Translations under genes and position numbers: made by a program
Assembly (NCBI GenBank): GCA_015665455.1
Contig: JADFAD010000012.1
Location: 134,190 to 198,189 of the forward strand
Length of the DNA stretch: 64,000 bases
Source: Oceanospirillaceae bacterium
GTDB lineage: Bacteria > Pseudomonadota > Gammaproteobacteria > Pseudomonadales > Litoribrevibacteraceae
Direction of reading: 5' to 3'
The notes under the pieces: model-generated
What the model was told of the DNA's origin: nothing
Seen by the model: the letters and a program-made list of their open reading frames with translations, nothing else
The model's database searches: none
In this document: one piece after another, positions 44,539 through 54,862 of the stretch
Position numbering within the stretch: the stretch's first letter is position 1
Layout: each line of letters starts with the position of its first letter

Positions 44539-45111
44539 ATGAAAAATATACTTGTAATCAATGCCAATCCAAAAACCAAAAGTCTGACGAGGTTTTTAAG
44601 TGTCGAGTATGCAAATGCTGCAAAAGAAAAGCATGAAGTTATACAGATAGATATTGGGGAAATGCAATTTGATTCAAACCTTAGTGAGGGATATGACGTA
44701 ATCCAGGAACTTGAACCAGACCTAGTGCACTTTCAGAAAAGTCTTCAGTGGGCAGATCATATTGCCATATTCACCCCCGTTTGGTGGGGAACCACGCCAG
44801 CTGCTTTTAAGGGATTACTCGATCGTACTTTCCTGCCGGGTTTTGCATTTAAGTACACTAAAGGTAAACAGATACCTGAAAAACTATTGAAAGGTAGGAC
44901 ATCAGAGCTGATCATCAATTTGGATACACCTGCATGGTGGTACAGATTCTTTCAGGGCAATGCAGTTTACAAGCAACTAAAAATAACAACGCTGGATTTA
45001 GTCGGGATTAAGAATAAGCGATCCACTTATTTAGGTCCCGTTATGTCTGCAAAAGAACCGACCATTCAAAAGTGGTTAAGTAAAGTCGAGCGACTTGGCT
45101 TTTCGGTCTAA
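44539..45111 (+). CDS. NAD(P)H-dependent flavodoxin-fold oxidoreductase
   Basis: This 190-residue cytoplasmic protein has the fold of NAD(P)H:quinone oxidoreductases (KefF/NQO1-like). The N-terminus ILVINANPKTKSLTRFLSVE binds FMN/FAD phosphate. The motif FTPVWWGTTPAAFKGLLDRT is the flavin-ring loop of the family. GGGGGCG lies a few bases before the ATG. It is divergent from the TetR gene with two operators, so it is probably induced by a quinone or similar compound. The pair sits between two repeat ends. Confidence 0.88.
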   Translation: MKNILVINANPKTKSLTRFLSVEYANAAKEKHEVIQIDIGEMQFDSNLSEGYDVIQELEPDLVHFQKSLQWADHIAIFTPVWWGTTPAAFKGLLDRTFLPGFAFKYTKGKQIPEKLLKGRTSELIINLDTPAWWYRFFQGNAVYKQLKITTLDLVGIKNKRSTYLGPVMSAKEPTIQKWLSKVERLGFSV

Positions 45112-45163
45112 GGCTCATTAATTCACCGCAAATAGGTGAAACACAATTATATGAGTATCAATA

Positions 45164-45200
45164 CTTAAAATGGATGTCCGCTTTCTTTACGCTTTCTTGC
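45164..45200 (+). repeat. Solo right end with short tandem repeat
   Basis: CTTAAAATGGATGTCC (45164-45179) fits the right-end consensus. It is followed by CGCTTTCTTTA and CGCTTTCTTGC (45179-45200), like the flank of the transposase element. Confidence 0.65.
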
Positions 45201-45210
45201 TTCCTTTCTT

Positions 45211-45241
45211 CTTAGCGTGGGTGTTTTTCCGCTTTTTCCGC
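45211..45241 (+). repeat. Degenerate right end with 9-bp tandem repeat
   Basis: CTTAGCGTGGGTGT is followed by TTTTTCCGC twice in perfect tandem (45224-45232, 45233-45241). Confidence 0.5.
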
Positions 45242-45366
45242 AATATTCAGTGACACTTTATTAAGACAGACTAAACTTCTGTTATAAAGTTGATAAACCA
45301 ATTATCGGATGAAAATTCTATTTTTCTTTCACGGTCGAAAGATCACCACCAACATGGATTGAAGAA

Positions 45367-46578
45367 ATGAAACCAACTTATGATTTTTCATGGATGTGTT
45401 GTTTAGTCATCGATGACAGCCACTCTGTGTCTAATTATCTTGCTGCCATTCTTCGTAATTCCTTAAACCTTAAAGAGGTTTACGTCGCTTATAACGTCAA
45501 TGATGCACTGGCCATTATTGATAGCCATTCACCCATTCATACGGTGTTATGCGATCTGAATATGGATCAAGTGGATGGCCTTGAAATGATTCGTCTTTTA
45601 AGAGAAAAAGGATTTAAAGGGTACTTTGGCATCATCAGCTCAATGGCTTCAAAAGTAATTAATTCGGCAGAACAGCTTACAAAAGCCCACAATATCAATT
45701 TACTTGGGAGCATTGCCAAACCGGTTTCTGAAGAATCTCTCATTAAGTTATTAAGTGGTGTTGGAGAAAAAACAAAACAAACAAGCTCAACGACAAAAGT
45801 AGGTTCCCTTAAAATTTACGAATTAATCAGGGGCATTGAGAAACATCAATTCGAAGTATTCTATCAACCTAAAATAGATAGCTTATCCAGACAAGTCGTC
45901 GGAGTAGAGGCGTTAACACGATTAAATCATCCTCGGCAGGGTTTAATCTTCCCTGATCGTTTCATTGATGCGATGGAAAAGACTACTCTAATCAACGATT
46001 TAACTAAGTATGTGTTAAACAATGTGGTGAAAGATTGGCTTGAATTCAATAAAAACGGCTACCAGCTAAATATTGCAGTTAATATTTCACCTGGTGAGTT
46101 ATCCAATTTAGATTTACCGGATTATATCTGTAATTTACTCTCAGATAATCATATTCCTACTCACTTATTAACACTGGAAATTACTGAATCCGCATTAGAC
46201 ATCAATAGTCCTGAAGCTTTGGAGGTGTTAAACAGACTATCAATGCGTGGCGTTAAATTGTCCATTGATGATTTTGGCACTGGCCATTCTTCACTTGAGC
46301 GCCTTAGGGTATATCCCTTCGATGAATTGAAGATTGATAAGAGCTTCATGCTCAACTCGAGTAAGAGTGATAATGATCGTTCTATTGTTGAATCCAGTGT
46401 ATTACTGGCCAAACGTTTAGGGTTGAAAGTGGTTTTCGAAGGTGTTGAGAGTTCAGACTTGTATCAAATGACAGGGAATTTAGGTGGCGACATCATTCAA
46501 GGGTATTACATGTCAAAACCCATGCACAAGAATGATTTATTGACCTGGCTAAAAAAGTGGAAAGCTATGAATAGCTAA
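45367..46578 (+). CDS. Response regulator with EAL cyclic-di-GMP phosphodiesterase domain
   Basis: This 403-residue cytoplasmic protein pairs a receiver domain (about 10-130) with an EAL domain (about 155-395). The receiver has VIDDSHSV and the phosphoacceptor in TVLCDLNMDQVDG. The EAL domain has GVEALTRLNHP, the metal-binding ITESALD and IDDFGTGHSS, the Lys in ELKIDKSF and FEGVES. All catalytic residues appear present, so it should be an active phosphodiesterase. No partner kinase is adjacent, but a large hybrid kinase lies 2.3 kb downstream. Confidence 0.92.
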   Translation: MKPTYDFSWMCCLVIDDSHSVSNYLAAILRNSLNLKEVYVAYNVNDALAIIDSHSPIHTVLCDLNMDQVDGLEMIRLLREKGFKGYFGIISSMASKVINSAEQLTKAHNINLLGSIAKPVSEESLIKLLSGVGEKTKQTSSTTKVGSLKIYELIRGIEKHQFEVFYQPKIDSLSRQVVGVEALTRLNHPRQGLIFPDRFIDAMEKTTLINDLTKYVLNNVVKDWLEFNKNGYQLNIAVNISPGELSNLDLPDYICNLLSDNHIPTHLLTLEITESALDINSPEALEVLNRLSMRGVKLSIDDFGTGHSSLERLRVYPFDELKIDKSFMLNSSKSDNDRSIVESSVLLAKRLGLKVVFEGVESSDLYQMTGNLGGDIIQGYYMSKPMHKNDLLTWLKKWKAMNS

Positions 46579-46616
46579 ATCACTTTTTCTTGTTTGAAAA
46601 TTTTAAAAAATAAGAT

Positions 46617-46687
46617 GGGCACACACAAAGAAGGTTAGCAGACAATATCTTGTTCTGTTTTATGATCAGAGATTAAAATGGCTGTCC
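46617..46687 (+). repeat. Short 71-bp repeat copy with both ends
   Basis: GGGCACACACAAAGAAG resembles the left-end consensus, and TTAAAATGGCTGTCC resembles the right end. The copy is reduced to about 71 bases. It lies between the EAL gene and yebG. Confidence 0.45.
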
Positions 46688-46713
46688 GGATTTAAGCCCA
46701 GTCCATTAAGGCT

Positions 46714-46998
46714 CTATTTGGGCTTACTAGAGTCCTTCGAATCAGAATTTGTAGCAGACTCAAGTAAAACAGAGGGTTTACCTTTGCATGCAGACATCAA
46801 CAGATCGCTGTTTTTAGCTAGGAGCATGCCTATTTCTTCAGCGAGATCTTCCGATAGATCATCAATCTTGGTATTCAGAAATTCTGTTAACGAATACCCT
46901 AAATCCAGCATTTTATCGTAATTATCAGCCTCTTTTTTACTGGTAAAGGTTTTATTTTCTTTATCTCGATCTGACATATATAGAGTTACCACCGCCAT
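46714..46998 (-). CDS. yebG: YebG-family SOS-inducible protein
   Basis: From the ATG at 46998 (AGGAT upstream) this has 94 residues. It begins MAVVTLYMSDRDKENKTFTS and then has KKEADNYDKMLDLGYSL, the YebG signature. E. coli YebG is a small LexA-controlled protein of unclear function. A perfect LexA box lies 104 bases upstream, which supports SOS control here. A longer frame from 47028 lacks a ribosome site and adds residues not found in YebG. Confidence 0.88.
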   Translation of the reverse strand: MAVVTLYMSDRDKENKTFTSKKEADNYDKMLDLGYSLTEFLNTKIDDLSEDLAEEIGMLLAKNSDLLMSACKGKPSVLLESATNSDSKDSSKPK

Positions 46999-47101
46999 GT
47001 TAAATATCCTATTGATGTAATTTTTCAATTTTTAATGATCGGATTATGTTGCTTGTTATTTGTACATAAGACCTACAGATATGGCCGTAGAAAGTATTTA
47101 T

Positions 47102-47117
47102 CTGTATTTATATACAG
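47102..47117 (-). promoter_or_regulatory. LexA (SOS) box of yebG
   Basis: CTGTATTTATATACAG fits CTG-N10-CAG fully. On the leftward strand a TTGGCT/TATATA promoter with a 17-base spacer overlaps it, so bound LexA would block yebG. Confidence 0.85.
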
Positions 47118-47240
47118 TTGTTTCTATTGTAAGCCAACAATTGATGATGACAAGAACTTTCTTTCGTTATTTAGGTTTGTTTTATGTTTCTTGTGAGAGG
47201 GGGAGGGCATATATCTTTGTTTGAGGGAGATTGAGCGATT

Positions 47241-47275
47241 TGGGGAGGGTAAATTACAATTTACCTCATCCCCAC
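47241..47275. other. Long imperfect hairpin downstream of the porin gene
   Basis: GGTAAATT-AC-AATTTACC is a perfect 8-bp stem extended by TGGGGA / TCCCCA with a bulge. It lies about 50 bases past the porin stop. It has no T-run on either strand, so it may stabilise the 3' end or act as a terminator. Confidence 0.5.
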
Positions 47276-47327
47276 ACGAACCACTGTTTTAACTTGACGT
47301 GAAATACCTCTGAAAGTCTATTTATCG

Positions 47328-48503
47328 TTAGAAGGTAAACTGTGTGCCTACGATAAATGCACTGTAGTCGCTATCGGCAGCATCGGTATTAAAGTCTTGT
47401 ACTTCGACCATTAACGTTAAAGCGTCAGTCGCTTTATGATGAACAAAGAGCATGATTAAATCCGTATCAACGTCGGATAGGTCATCACTTCCTTCCCCAT
47501 AACTGGCGCCAAGCTTTGTTTTATCAATATCATATGTACTTTCAAGATACCATTGGTTGGCATCCTCTTCTTCAGAACCTCCTGTGACTCCGTGGCCGCC
47601 AAACACGCCGTTTCCTGTCCCTTGCGTTATTGAGTAATTAGCTCTTACGTTTAAATCACCTGCTGCAACTCCTACACCAAAATCAATCCCGTGCATGTCA
47701 AAATCATCGACGGTGGCACTATCCACTTTTACTTTTTGCATAAATCCGCTGGACCATACGGTCAGTAAGTCGTTTTTCCAAACTAGGTTGGCTTCAATTC
47801 TTGGTGATTCGGTTCCTACGCTGTCGTCAATGGCTGCGCCGTCTTTTGGCTTTTCGGGTTGGAATAGCCCTACTTTAAACTGAGCACCGTTCATATCGGC
47901 TGAGGTGTACGCGACTCGAGGGTTGAAATTAGCGTAGAAATACCCGTTGCCTATGCGCCCACCTGTTGCATCACCAGAGTTTGGGCTGAATATACCTACT
48001 CCAAGCGCACTTCCGGTATCTCCAATGGCAGGCACGCCAAAAATACCAAACCCTTTACCGACATGAATTGTACCGAAACTTCCTGCTATGGAGATTTCGG
48101 CAACTCGGCTTTCAACGCCTGATACACGCCCAAACGCTTCTTTTCCGAACCCTGAGTTTTGAACCCCATCCGCACCAGCAAGATGACTGTTTAATTGAAA
48201 ATGGCCTGATATGTCTAAATTATTTTGCTGAGGGGCGTAGATATTAAATTGGGCTGTTGCAGGGTTAAACCCTGTTGTGATTCGAAAGGCATCTTCTTCG
48301 AGATCATCGTTATCACTGACTAAAGCAAAGACAGGAATGTGCCCGTTAACTCCGAACTTCCAGCCGCCTGCACCTTCCAGTGTGACTTCTCCTAACGCTG
48401 TTGTGGAGATGCTTACAGCGAGAATAGGGAATAAAACATTTTTTCCAGCGTAACAAATATCTTTCATAAAGGAGTTTTCTATATCATTTTTATTCTTAAT
48501 CAT
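47328..48503 (-). CDS. Outer-membrane porin (Gram-negative trimeric type)
   Basis: This 391-residue porin begins with a signal peptide (likely cleavage after STTALG, about residue 38). The start is the ATG at 48503, with AGGTAG about eight bases upstream; another ATG at 48467 lacks such a site. Alternating strands, a Gly/Asp-rich sequence and the terminal GTQFTF with its final Phe are typical of porins assembled by Bam. FGTIHVGKGFGIFGV marks a conserved strand/loop. The substrate is unknown. A TTTTAG repeat lies 147-213 bases upstream of its start. Confidence 0.88.
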   Translation of the reverse strand: MIKNKNDIENSFMKDICYAGKNVLFPILAVSISTTALGEVTLEGAGGWKFGVNGHIPVFALVSDNDDLEEDAFRITTGFNPATAQFNIYAPQQNNLDISGHFQLNSHLAGADGVQNSGFGKEAFGRVSGVESRVAEISIAGSFGTIHVGKGFGIFGVPAIGDTGSALGVGIFSPNSGDATGGRIGNGYFYANFNPRVAYTSADMNGAQFKVGLFQPEKPKDGAAIDDSVGTESPRIEANLVWKNDLLTVWSSGFMQKVKVDSATVDDFDMHGIDFGVGVAAGDLNVRANYSITQGTGNGVFGGHGVTGGSEEEDANQWYLESTYDIDKTKLGASYGEGSDDLSDVDTDLIMLFVHHKATDALTLMVEVQDFNTDAADSDYSAFIVGTQFTF

Positions 48504-48897
48504 GACTGCTACCTATGGTCAGATTTGAGATAAGACGTCCTTTTCTGTTTGATCCTTTGCGTCTTTCAATAATATGAAATGCGTTGAAAAATAGTATAGT
48601 GGTTATTTTTTGATCTGCTTGAATCTTAATTCATTGAATTGAATTAATTTTTTAGTTTTAGTTTTAGTTTTAGTTTTAGTTTTAGTTTTGGTTTTGATTT
48701 TGGTTTTGGGTTTTGAATTCATCACGACTTTTTGGTGGGGGAGTATGAAGAGAAGGTATTCACTGGAACCAGTTTTAAAGAATGAATAAGGTTAGATTTT
48801 GAGGATCAATTTTTCGTTTGAATAATCTGCTGGTGCCAATCTCTTGAGCTAGTCTTTACATCAATTGTTCTCTCTAATTGCCGTATAGGAAAAGACA
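48504..48897. other. Divergent gap between porin and hybrid kinase
   Basis: This 394-base region must hold the promoters of both genes. The main feature is a hexamer repeat at 48650-48716. I see no further gene. Confidence 0.6.
48650..48716 (+). repeat. Hexanucleotide tandem repeat (TTTTAG)n
   Basis: Six perfect TTTTAG units (48650-48685) run into four or five degenerate TTTTGR units. The array lies in the gap between the divergent porin and kinase genes. Confidence 0.9.
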
Positions 48898-51800
48898 GTG
48901 TCATATAAAAAGACTGCTTACGGATGGTCAGGCTTTGTTTTACGTTTACTTTTGGTTTCTGTTCTGTGTCCTGCGTCGATTCTCGCCCAAGAGAATGAGC
49001 GTGTTTTAAATCAACCTCAGCGGATGAGCGAAATACAGCCATCGATTGATGTTCCTTCTTCATCAAAGCTTCAATCGGCTTCTTTACCCGGTGAGGCCTT
49101 TGAAATTAGTCTGAGTAAACTCGAACGTGAGTGGATAAAATCGCATCCTAAAATAAGAGTGCATAATGAACAGGAGTGGGCGCCTTTTAATTACAATGTG
49201 AATGGTATTCCTACTGGGTTTTCCGTTGAATACATGAATACGCTCGCGAATAAAATTGGGCTTGAAGTCGAATATGTAACGGGTGACTGGGGGGATTTGC
49301 TAGAGCAAACATATAACAAAAAACTTGATGTGATGTTAAACATCGTTAAAACGCCGGAACGTCAAGAGTACTTGCTGTATACCAACAGTTACGCCAAAAA
49401 CCCTAATGTCATATTAGCGCTGAAAGAGAGTGAAATTAAAGACATCGCTTCCCTTAACGGAAAGACAGTCGCTTATCCGAAAGGCTTTTTTTACGATGAA
49501 ATTTTGAGAAATCAATTTCCGGAGGTTATTCGAAAGCCCTACCGAAATACGCTAGAGACGCTGAAAGCATTGCAGTTTGGTAAAGTGGATGCCGTGCTCG
49601 GTGAAATGGCCGTTTTACAGTATCAAGTGAATGATAACTTCATTCTTGGGGTAGAGATTAAAGGGGAGTTTGAAACGAATGACCCTGAATTGGAAAACTT
49701 GAACATCGCCGTTCGGAACGATTGGCCAGAGCTGCAGTCGATTCTACAAAAAGCCATGTTGTCATTGAGTATTGATGAGGTTCAAACCTTACAGAAAAAG
49801 TGGTTAGGCAATGCGCGTAAATATGCGCCTCTTTCTCAGGTAGAGCAAAAAGTAATCAATGAGTATCAACGTATTGAGATAGGGGTTGACCCCAGCTGGA
49901 TGCCATTAGAAAGAATTCATCCTATATCCAAAGCTCATGAAGGGATTATTTCAGATTTCTTAAGCCTGATAACGGATCGATCCGGCATTGAGTTTCACGC
50001 CAACGTCACAGATTCTTGGTCAGACACGATAAATAAAGTCAAAGCGGGTGATGTTCAAGCTTTATCGGGTGCAGGAAAAACCTTGGAGCGTGAGCAATAT
50101 CTGAACTTTTCAGATCCCTATTTGAATTTAACGGATGCCATCATCACGACCTCGACGGCACGACCTATTTCAAGCTTGGATGAGTTGAGTGGTTTAAGTG
50201 TGGGTGTTGTTGATGGTTATTGGCTGGAAGAAAAGATACAAAACGATTATCCCGATGTGAAACTCATTAGGATGACCAATACATTGGATGGTTTACAGCG
50301 GCTGGATGATGGTGAGCTGAGTGCATTTGTGGATGATCTATTGGTCGCGAGCCATTTAATCAATAAACATCGATTGGTTCGTCTGAAAGTGGCCAGCCAA
50401 ATGCCTTACAGTAATCCACTTCATTTGGCGTTACATAAGGATTTACCGGAAGAACTACTGACGGTTATTAATAAAGCCATTTCAACGATTGATACGGAAG
50501 ATCAAAATCAGATCATGCAGCGCTGGGTCTCTCATAAGACCCAACGAATTGTTCAGACAATGGAACAGAAAGAGAGTCCGAGTAAGAGCAGTGTCATTGA
50601 TAAGGTGGGACGGGAAATCCTCGTTCAAGGCGTTATTTTCCTAATAGTCGTTGTGGTGTTTCTGGTTGGTTTGTATTCGTTCATGCAGAAGTTCTTTGCC
50701 GACCGTTTGATTCATTTGTTTCATTCTGGGCTGCTCATTTGGATTGCTCCTGTTTTTATCTGCTTCTTTCTGTTGGTGGTCTACATTGCGGCGTACATCA
50801 CATTGGAGAAGATTCAAGGACAAACACGAGAAGCCGTGGTGAACTCTCTTCACAGTGTTTTACGTGCAAATTCAAACAGTCTTTCCATCTGGATAAACGA
50901 ACACAAAGAGCGGATTAATCTAATAGCGAAAGATCCTAAGTTGGTTTCATTGGTAAAAAAACAGCTTCAACTTCCAGTGAACAGTAATGAACTGGCTTCA
51001 AACCCTCATTTAAATGAAATGCGTAACTTTTTTGATCTCAAGAGGAACCGCCATGGTGATATTGGCTTTTTTATCATTTCCCCAGAGTTCATCAGTGTGG
51101 CTTCTATGCGGGACGGAAACATAGGGACTAAGAACCCGATTTCATTGCAGAGACCGGAACAGCTAAGAAGGGTGTTAGCGGGTGAGACGCTGATGATTTT
51201 ACCCATTCGATCCGATGTCTATATTGGTGATCAATCTCGTTCGGTACAACTTCCTGCGACTATGTTTTTTGCTGCGCCCATTCGGAATGAGTTTGAGAAG
51301 GTGATTGCGGTTGTTACGCTTAGAATTAATCCGCAGAGAGATTTTAGCCGGCTGCTTGAAGCCGGTCGGTTGGGGAACACTGGCGAAACTTATGCGTTTG
51401 ACTCTAAGGGAAAGATGATTACCGAGAGTCGTTTTACTCGAGATCTATCGAAATTGGGGCTTATGCCTAAAGGTGGAGAATCCATACTGAACATTGAGGT
51501 CTCTGACCCAGGTAGTAACCTATTTTTAAGTGACAATGTTGGAATGGAGACGGACAAGCGATCACTGACGTTGGCTGCAGCTGATGCGATATCGGGCAAC
51601 CGTGGTCAAAACGCTGTAGGTTATCGAGATTATCGAGGGGTTAATGTGTTAGGTGCTTGGGTTTGGCACGAAGAAGGTGAATTTGGTTTGACCACAGAGA
51701 TGGATGAAGAGGAAGCGCTTGAGCAGTTCTATTCTATTCGGTTGAATGTGATTTCGGTTTTGAGTTTATTGGCGTTTCTTTCACTGATGCTTACCGGGTT

Positions 51801-54800
51801 TATGTTATGGATGGGCCGTAGAGCCAATACGATTCTGCGTGAAGCAAATGATCATTTAGAAGAAAAAGTAGCAGATCGAACGTCTCGCTTACGCAGTGTC
51901 ATTGATACCGCGCCCGATGGGATCATCACAATTGATGGTAAAGGAACTATTAAAACGTTCAGTCCTGCGGCAGAGCGCATTTTTGGTTTTAAAGCGGGGG
52001 AAGTCTTGGGGCATAACATCAAATGTTTAATGCCGGAACCGACGCATTCGAATCACGATCAATTCTTGGTGAATTACCATGAAACGGGCATCGCTAAAAT
52101 TGTTGGTAAAACGAGGGAAGTGACTGGAAAGCGTAAAGACGGCACGGAGTTTCCGTTGGATTTGGCCGTGGGGGAGTCTGTAATTGCCGGTGAAAAAGTG
52201 TTTACTGGCATTGTACGAGACATTACCCGACGTAAAGAAAAAGACAGGGAGCTGATCAAAGCGAAGGAGGTTGCAGAAGCGGCCACAAAATCGAAAAGTG
52301 ACTTTCTGGCCAACATGAGTCACGAAATTCGTACGCCTATGAACGCCATCATCGGTATGAGTCATTTAGCGCTTCAAACGGAGCTCACCAGAAAACAAAG
52401 CGATTACATCAATAAAACGTTTAATGCTGCGAACTCTTTACTGGGCATTATTAATGATATTTTGGATTTCTCCAAAATTGAAGCTGGCAAGCTGGACATC
52501 GAAGCGGTCCCATTTTTCCTTGATGACGTCATGGAGAATTTTGGAAACGTCATTACGATTAAAACGAATGAAAAAGATCTGGAGTTTTTGATTTTTAATG
52601 GCCCGAATGTGCCAAACGGTTTGGTAGGTGATCCTTTACGTTTAGGTCAAATTCTTATTAATTTGGCCAATAACGCGGTGAAGTTTACGGAGTTGGGAGA
52701 GGTCATAATTAAGTCTGAGTTAGTGGAGGCCACCGATAATGATGTGCTCTTACGTTTTCAGGTGCATGACACGGGTATTGGCATGACCGATGAGCAAATT
52801 GGCTACTTGTTTAAGGCTTTTTCACAAGCGGATTCTTCCACAACCAGGCGATTTGGTGGTACGGGCCTTGGGTTGAGCATTTGTAAAAGCTTAGTTGAAA
52901 TGATGGGCGGGGAAATCGGCGTGGACAGTACGCCAGGCGTTGGGAGTACTTTTTATTTTACCGCGCGATTTGGATTGCAAGCGACACAGCCATGGAAGCG
53001 GTCTGTGGTTCCGGAAGAGTTGGCTGATCTAAAAGTGCTGGTGGTTGATGACAGTGACGAAGCACGGGAGATATTAAGTAATTACATGGCATCATTTGCT
53101 TTAGTCTCTCAGTCCGTCGATTCAGGTGCGAGCGCTCTTGAGGTCTTAGAGAAAGCGTCACTGAATGATGAGCCTTTTGATTTAGTTCTGATGGATTACA
53201 AAATGCCGGATATGGACGGCGTTGCAACCAGCTTACACATTCAGAAAAACAATCAAATTGGTCCCAAACCTAAAATAATTATGGTGACTTCCTATGCTCG
53301 TGAGGAGATTCGAAAGCGTGCAGAGAAGGCCTCCTTAGCAGGGTTTTTATCTAAACCCGTTTCTGCTTCCACATTATTTGATGCCATTTTTACTGGGGTT
53401 TTTGGAAGTAACGAAATCGCACTGGTCTCTGAATCTGTGGCGAACGAGTTGGGGGAAGAGTTTTATCGCAAGATTAAAGGCGCTCGTATTCTTCTGGTGG
53501 AAGATAATGAAGTGAATCAGCAAGTGGCCATTGAGCTACTAGAGCACGGGCAATTGGTTGTTGAGGTTGCCAATAATGGTCAGGAAGCTTTGGATAAGCT
53601 GAGTATGAATACTTACGATGCGGTGTTAATGGATATTCAAATGCCAGTTATGGATGGCTATACCGCAGCCAAAGAGATCAGAGAAACAATGAAACTGGTT
53701 GAGCTTCCCATCATAGCGATGACGGCGAATGCCATGTCGGGAGATAAAGAAAAGTGCTTGGACGCAGGGATGAACGATCATGTGGCGAAGCCCATCGATC
53801 CCAAAGATATGTTCAGTGCATTATCTCGATGGATAAAATACGAAGAAAGGGAAGTACCTAAAGCACTGGAAGAACGACTTAAAGCGTCGAAAGAGTCGAC
53901 ACAAAGTTTACCGTATCTACCGGGTTTTGAAGTTGAAAGTGCGGTGGCCAGAGTGGGTGGCAGCGTTAAGGCGTATTTAAATACCTTGGCAAAAGTGAAG
54001 GACAGCGAGCAAAATTTTGATAAACGAATTCGTGAACATCTAACGAATTTAGCCTTCGAAGACGCCGTGCGTGATGCGCATACGTTAAAAGGTGTCGCTG
54101 GTAATGTGGGAGCCAAAGATTTGCAAACTTTGGCTTCGGAGTTAGAAATCGCATTGGATGAGCCAACGTCGGACAAAATTGAATCGTTGGTTCAAGCAAC
54201 CAGTAACTTGTTGGACAAAAAGCTAAGCGCCATTAATCAAGTATTGATGGAACAACACCAAAGCACTGTAAATGATGAATCCGTACTGTCTGAGAGTGAA
54301 TGTGAAAACCCATCGGGGTTTTTCGATAAGGCGCTCGAGGCACTCACGCAACTGGAAGGAGAAATTGATGCGTTCGATGCCACAGCAGAAGACACCAGTC
54401 ACCAGTTGCTGGCGCTTCTAAATAAGGCACTTTTGAACAACGCACTTGTGAACGACAGCGAGGTGGCTGATTTAGCGAAGGGCTTAAATTCAGCGCTGCA
54501 AAATTACGATTTTGAAACTGCGGCGTTGATACATAAATCGATTCTCTTAAAGGTGAATGAGTTACAAGCTGGAGATGTCCCCAGCGATTCAGGTTACTCA
54601 GAAGCTTTGGTGTCAGGTCTTCATGATTTAAAACAGCGTATTGAAAACTTTGACTCGACTTCCGAAGACGTGTTGGCTGATTTGGTGGAGGAAAATGATT
54701 TAACGTTCTCTGCCGAGGATAAAAAAGTGATGACGTCTTTGAAGAAAGCGTTGGCTAATTATGACTTCGAGCAAGCTGAACAATTATTGGCTAGTCTATT

Positions 54801-54816
54801 AGATCAGCACGAATAA
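48898..54816 (+). CDS. Giant BvgS-like hybrid sensor histidine kinase
   Basis: This 1972-residue inner-membrane sensor starts at a GTG, with AGGAAAA eight bases upstream. A signal segment is followed by two periplasmic SBP_bac_3 domains (about 85-300 and 325-540), two membrane helices (574-596, 610-636), a second periplasmic Cache-like region (640-940) and a third helix (949-975). The cytoplasmic part has PAS (998-1110), HisKA with H1142 in SHEIRTPMN, HATPase ([19 protein letters not shown]), receivers with D1433 and D1579, and HPt H1728 (AHTLKGVAG). A repeated C-terminal module follows. The HD-GYP regulator next door is the likely partner. Confidence 0.94.
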   Translation: MSYKKTAYGWSGFVLRLLLVSVLCPASILAQENERVLNQPQRMSEIQPSIDVPSSSKLQSASLPGEAFEISLSKLEREWIKSHPKIRVHNEQEWAPFNYNVNGIPTGFSVEYMNTLANKIGLEVEYVTGDWGDLLEQTYNKKLDVMLNIVKTPERQEYLLYTNSYAKNPNVILALKESEIKDIASLNGKTVAYPKGFFYDEILRNQFPEVIRKPYRNTLETLKALQFGKVDAVLGEMAVLQYQVNDNFILGVEIKGEFETNDPELENLNIAVRNDWPELQSILQKAMLSLSIDEVQTLQKKWLGNARKYAPLSQVEQKVINEYQRIEIGVDPSWMPLERIHPISKAHEGIISDFLSLITDRSGIEFHANVTDSWSDTINKVKAGDVQALSGAGKTLEREQYLNFSDPYLNLTDAIITTSTARPISSLDELSGLSVGVVDGYWLEEKIQNDYPDVKLIRMTNTLDGLQRLDDGELSAFVDDLLVASHLINKHRLVRLKVASQMPYSNPLHLALHKDLPEELLTVINKAISTIDTEDQNQIMQRWVSHKTQRIVQTMEQKESPSKSSVIDKVGREILVQGVIFLIVVVVFLVGLYSFMQKFFADRLIHLFHSGLLIWIAPVFICFFLLVVYIAAYITLEKIQGQTREAVVNSLHSVLRANSNSLSIWINEHKERINLIAKDPKLVSLVKKQLQLPVNSNELASNPHLNEMRNFFDLKRNRHGDIGFFIISPEFISVASMRDGNIGTKNPISLQRPEQLRRVLAGETLMILPIRSDVYIGDQSRSVQLPATMFFAAPIRNEFEKVIAVVTLRINPQRDFSRLLEAGRLGNTGETYAFDSKGKMITESRFTRDLSKLGLMPKGGESILNIEVSDPGSNLFLSDNVGMETDKRSLTLAAADAISGNRGQNAVGYRDYRGVNVLGAWVWHEEGEFGLTTEMDEEEALEQFYSIRLNVISVLSLLAFLSLMLTGFMLWMGRRANTILREANDHLEEKVADRTSRLRSVIDTAPDGIITIDGKGTIKTFSPAAERIFGFKAGEVLGHNIKCLMPEPTHSNHDQFLVNYHETGIAKIVGKTREVTGKRKDGTEFPLDLAVGESVIAGEKVFTGIVRDITRRKEKDRELIKAKEVAEAATKSKSDFLANMSHEIRTPMNAIIGMSHLALQTELTRKQSDYINKTFNAANSLLGIINDILDFSKIEAGKLDIEAVPFFLDDVMENFGNVITIKTNEKDLEFLIFNGPNVPNGLVGDPLRLGQILINLANNAVKFTELGEVIIKSELVEATDNDVLLRFQVHDTGIGMTDEQIGYLFKAFSQADSSTTRRFGGTGLGLSICKSLVEMMGGEIGVDSTPGVGSTFYFTARFGLQATQPWKRSVVPEELADLKVLVVDDSDEAREILSNYMASFALVSQSVDSGASALEVLEKASLNDEPFDLVLMDYKMPDMDGVATSLHIQKNNQIGPKPKIIMVTSYAREEIRKRAEKASLAGFLSKPVSASTLFDAIFTGVFGSNEIALVSESVANELGEEFYRKIKGARILLVEDNEVNQQVAIELLEHGQLVVEVANNGQEALDKLSMNTYDAVLMDIQMPVMDGYTAAKEIRETMKLVELPIIAMTANAMSGDKEKCLDAGMNDHVAKPIDPKDMFSALSRWIKYEEREVPKALEERLKASKESTQSLPYLPGFEVESAVARVGGSVKAYLNTLAKVKDSEQNFDKRIREHLTNLAFEDAVRDAHTLKGVAGNVGAKDLQTLASELEIALDEPTSDKIESLVQATSNLLDKKLSAINQVLMEQHQSTVNDESVLSESECENPSGFFDKALEALTQLEGEIDAFDATAEDTSHQLLALLNKALLNNALVNDSEVADLAKGLNSALQNYDFETAALIHKSILLKVNELQAGDVPSDSGYSEALVSGLHDLKQRIENFDSTSEDVLADLVEENDLTFSAEDKKVMTSLKKALANYDFEQAEQLLASLLDQHE

Positions 54817-54862
54817 ATGACAACGATTGGCTGGGTATCGGTTTAATTTGAGGAGGATGGTC

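Noticed and set aside
38050..46690. An integron cassette array
   Set aside because: No integrase gene and no GTTRRRY/RYYYAAC core sites were seen; the repeats match a Y1-transposase element and the genes point in both directions.
48806..49066. Leftward frame over the start of the hybrid kinase
   Set aside because: It overlaps a well-supported coding region and shows no domain or ribosome site.
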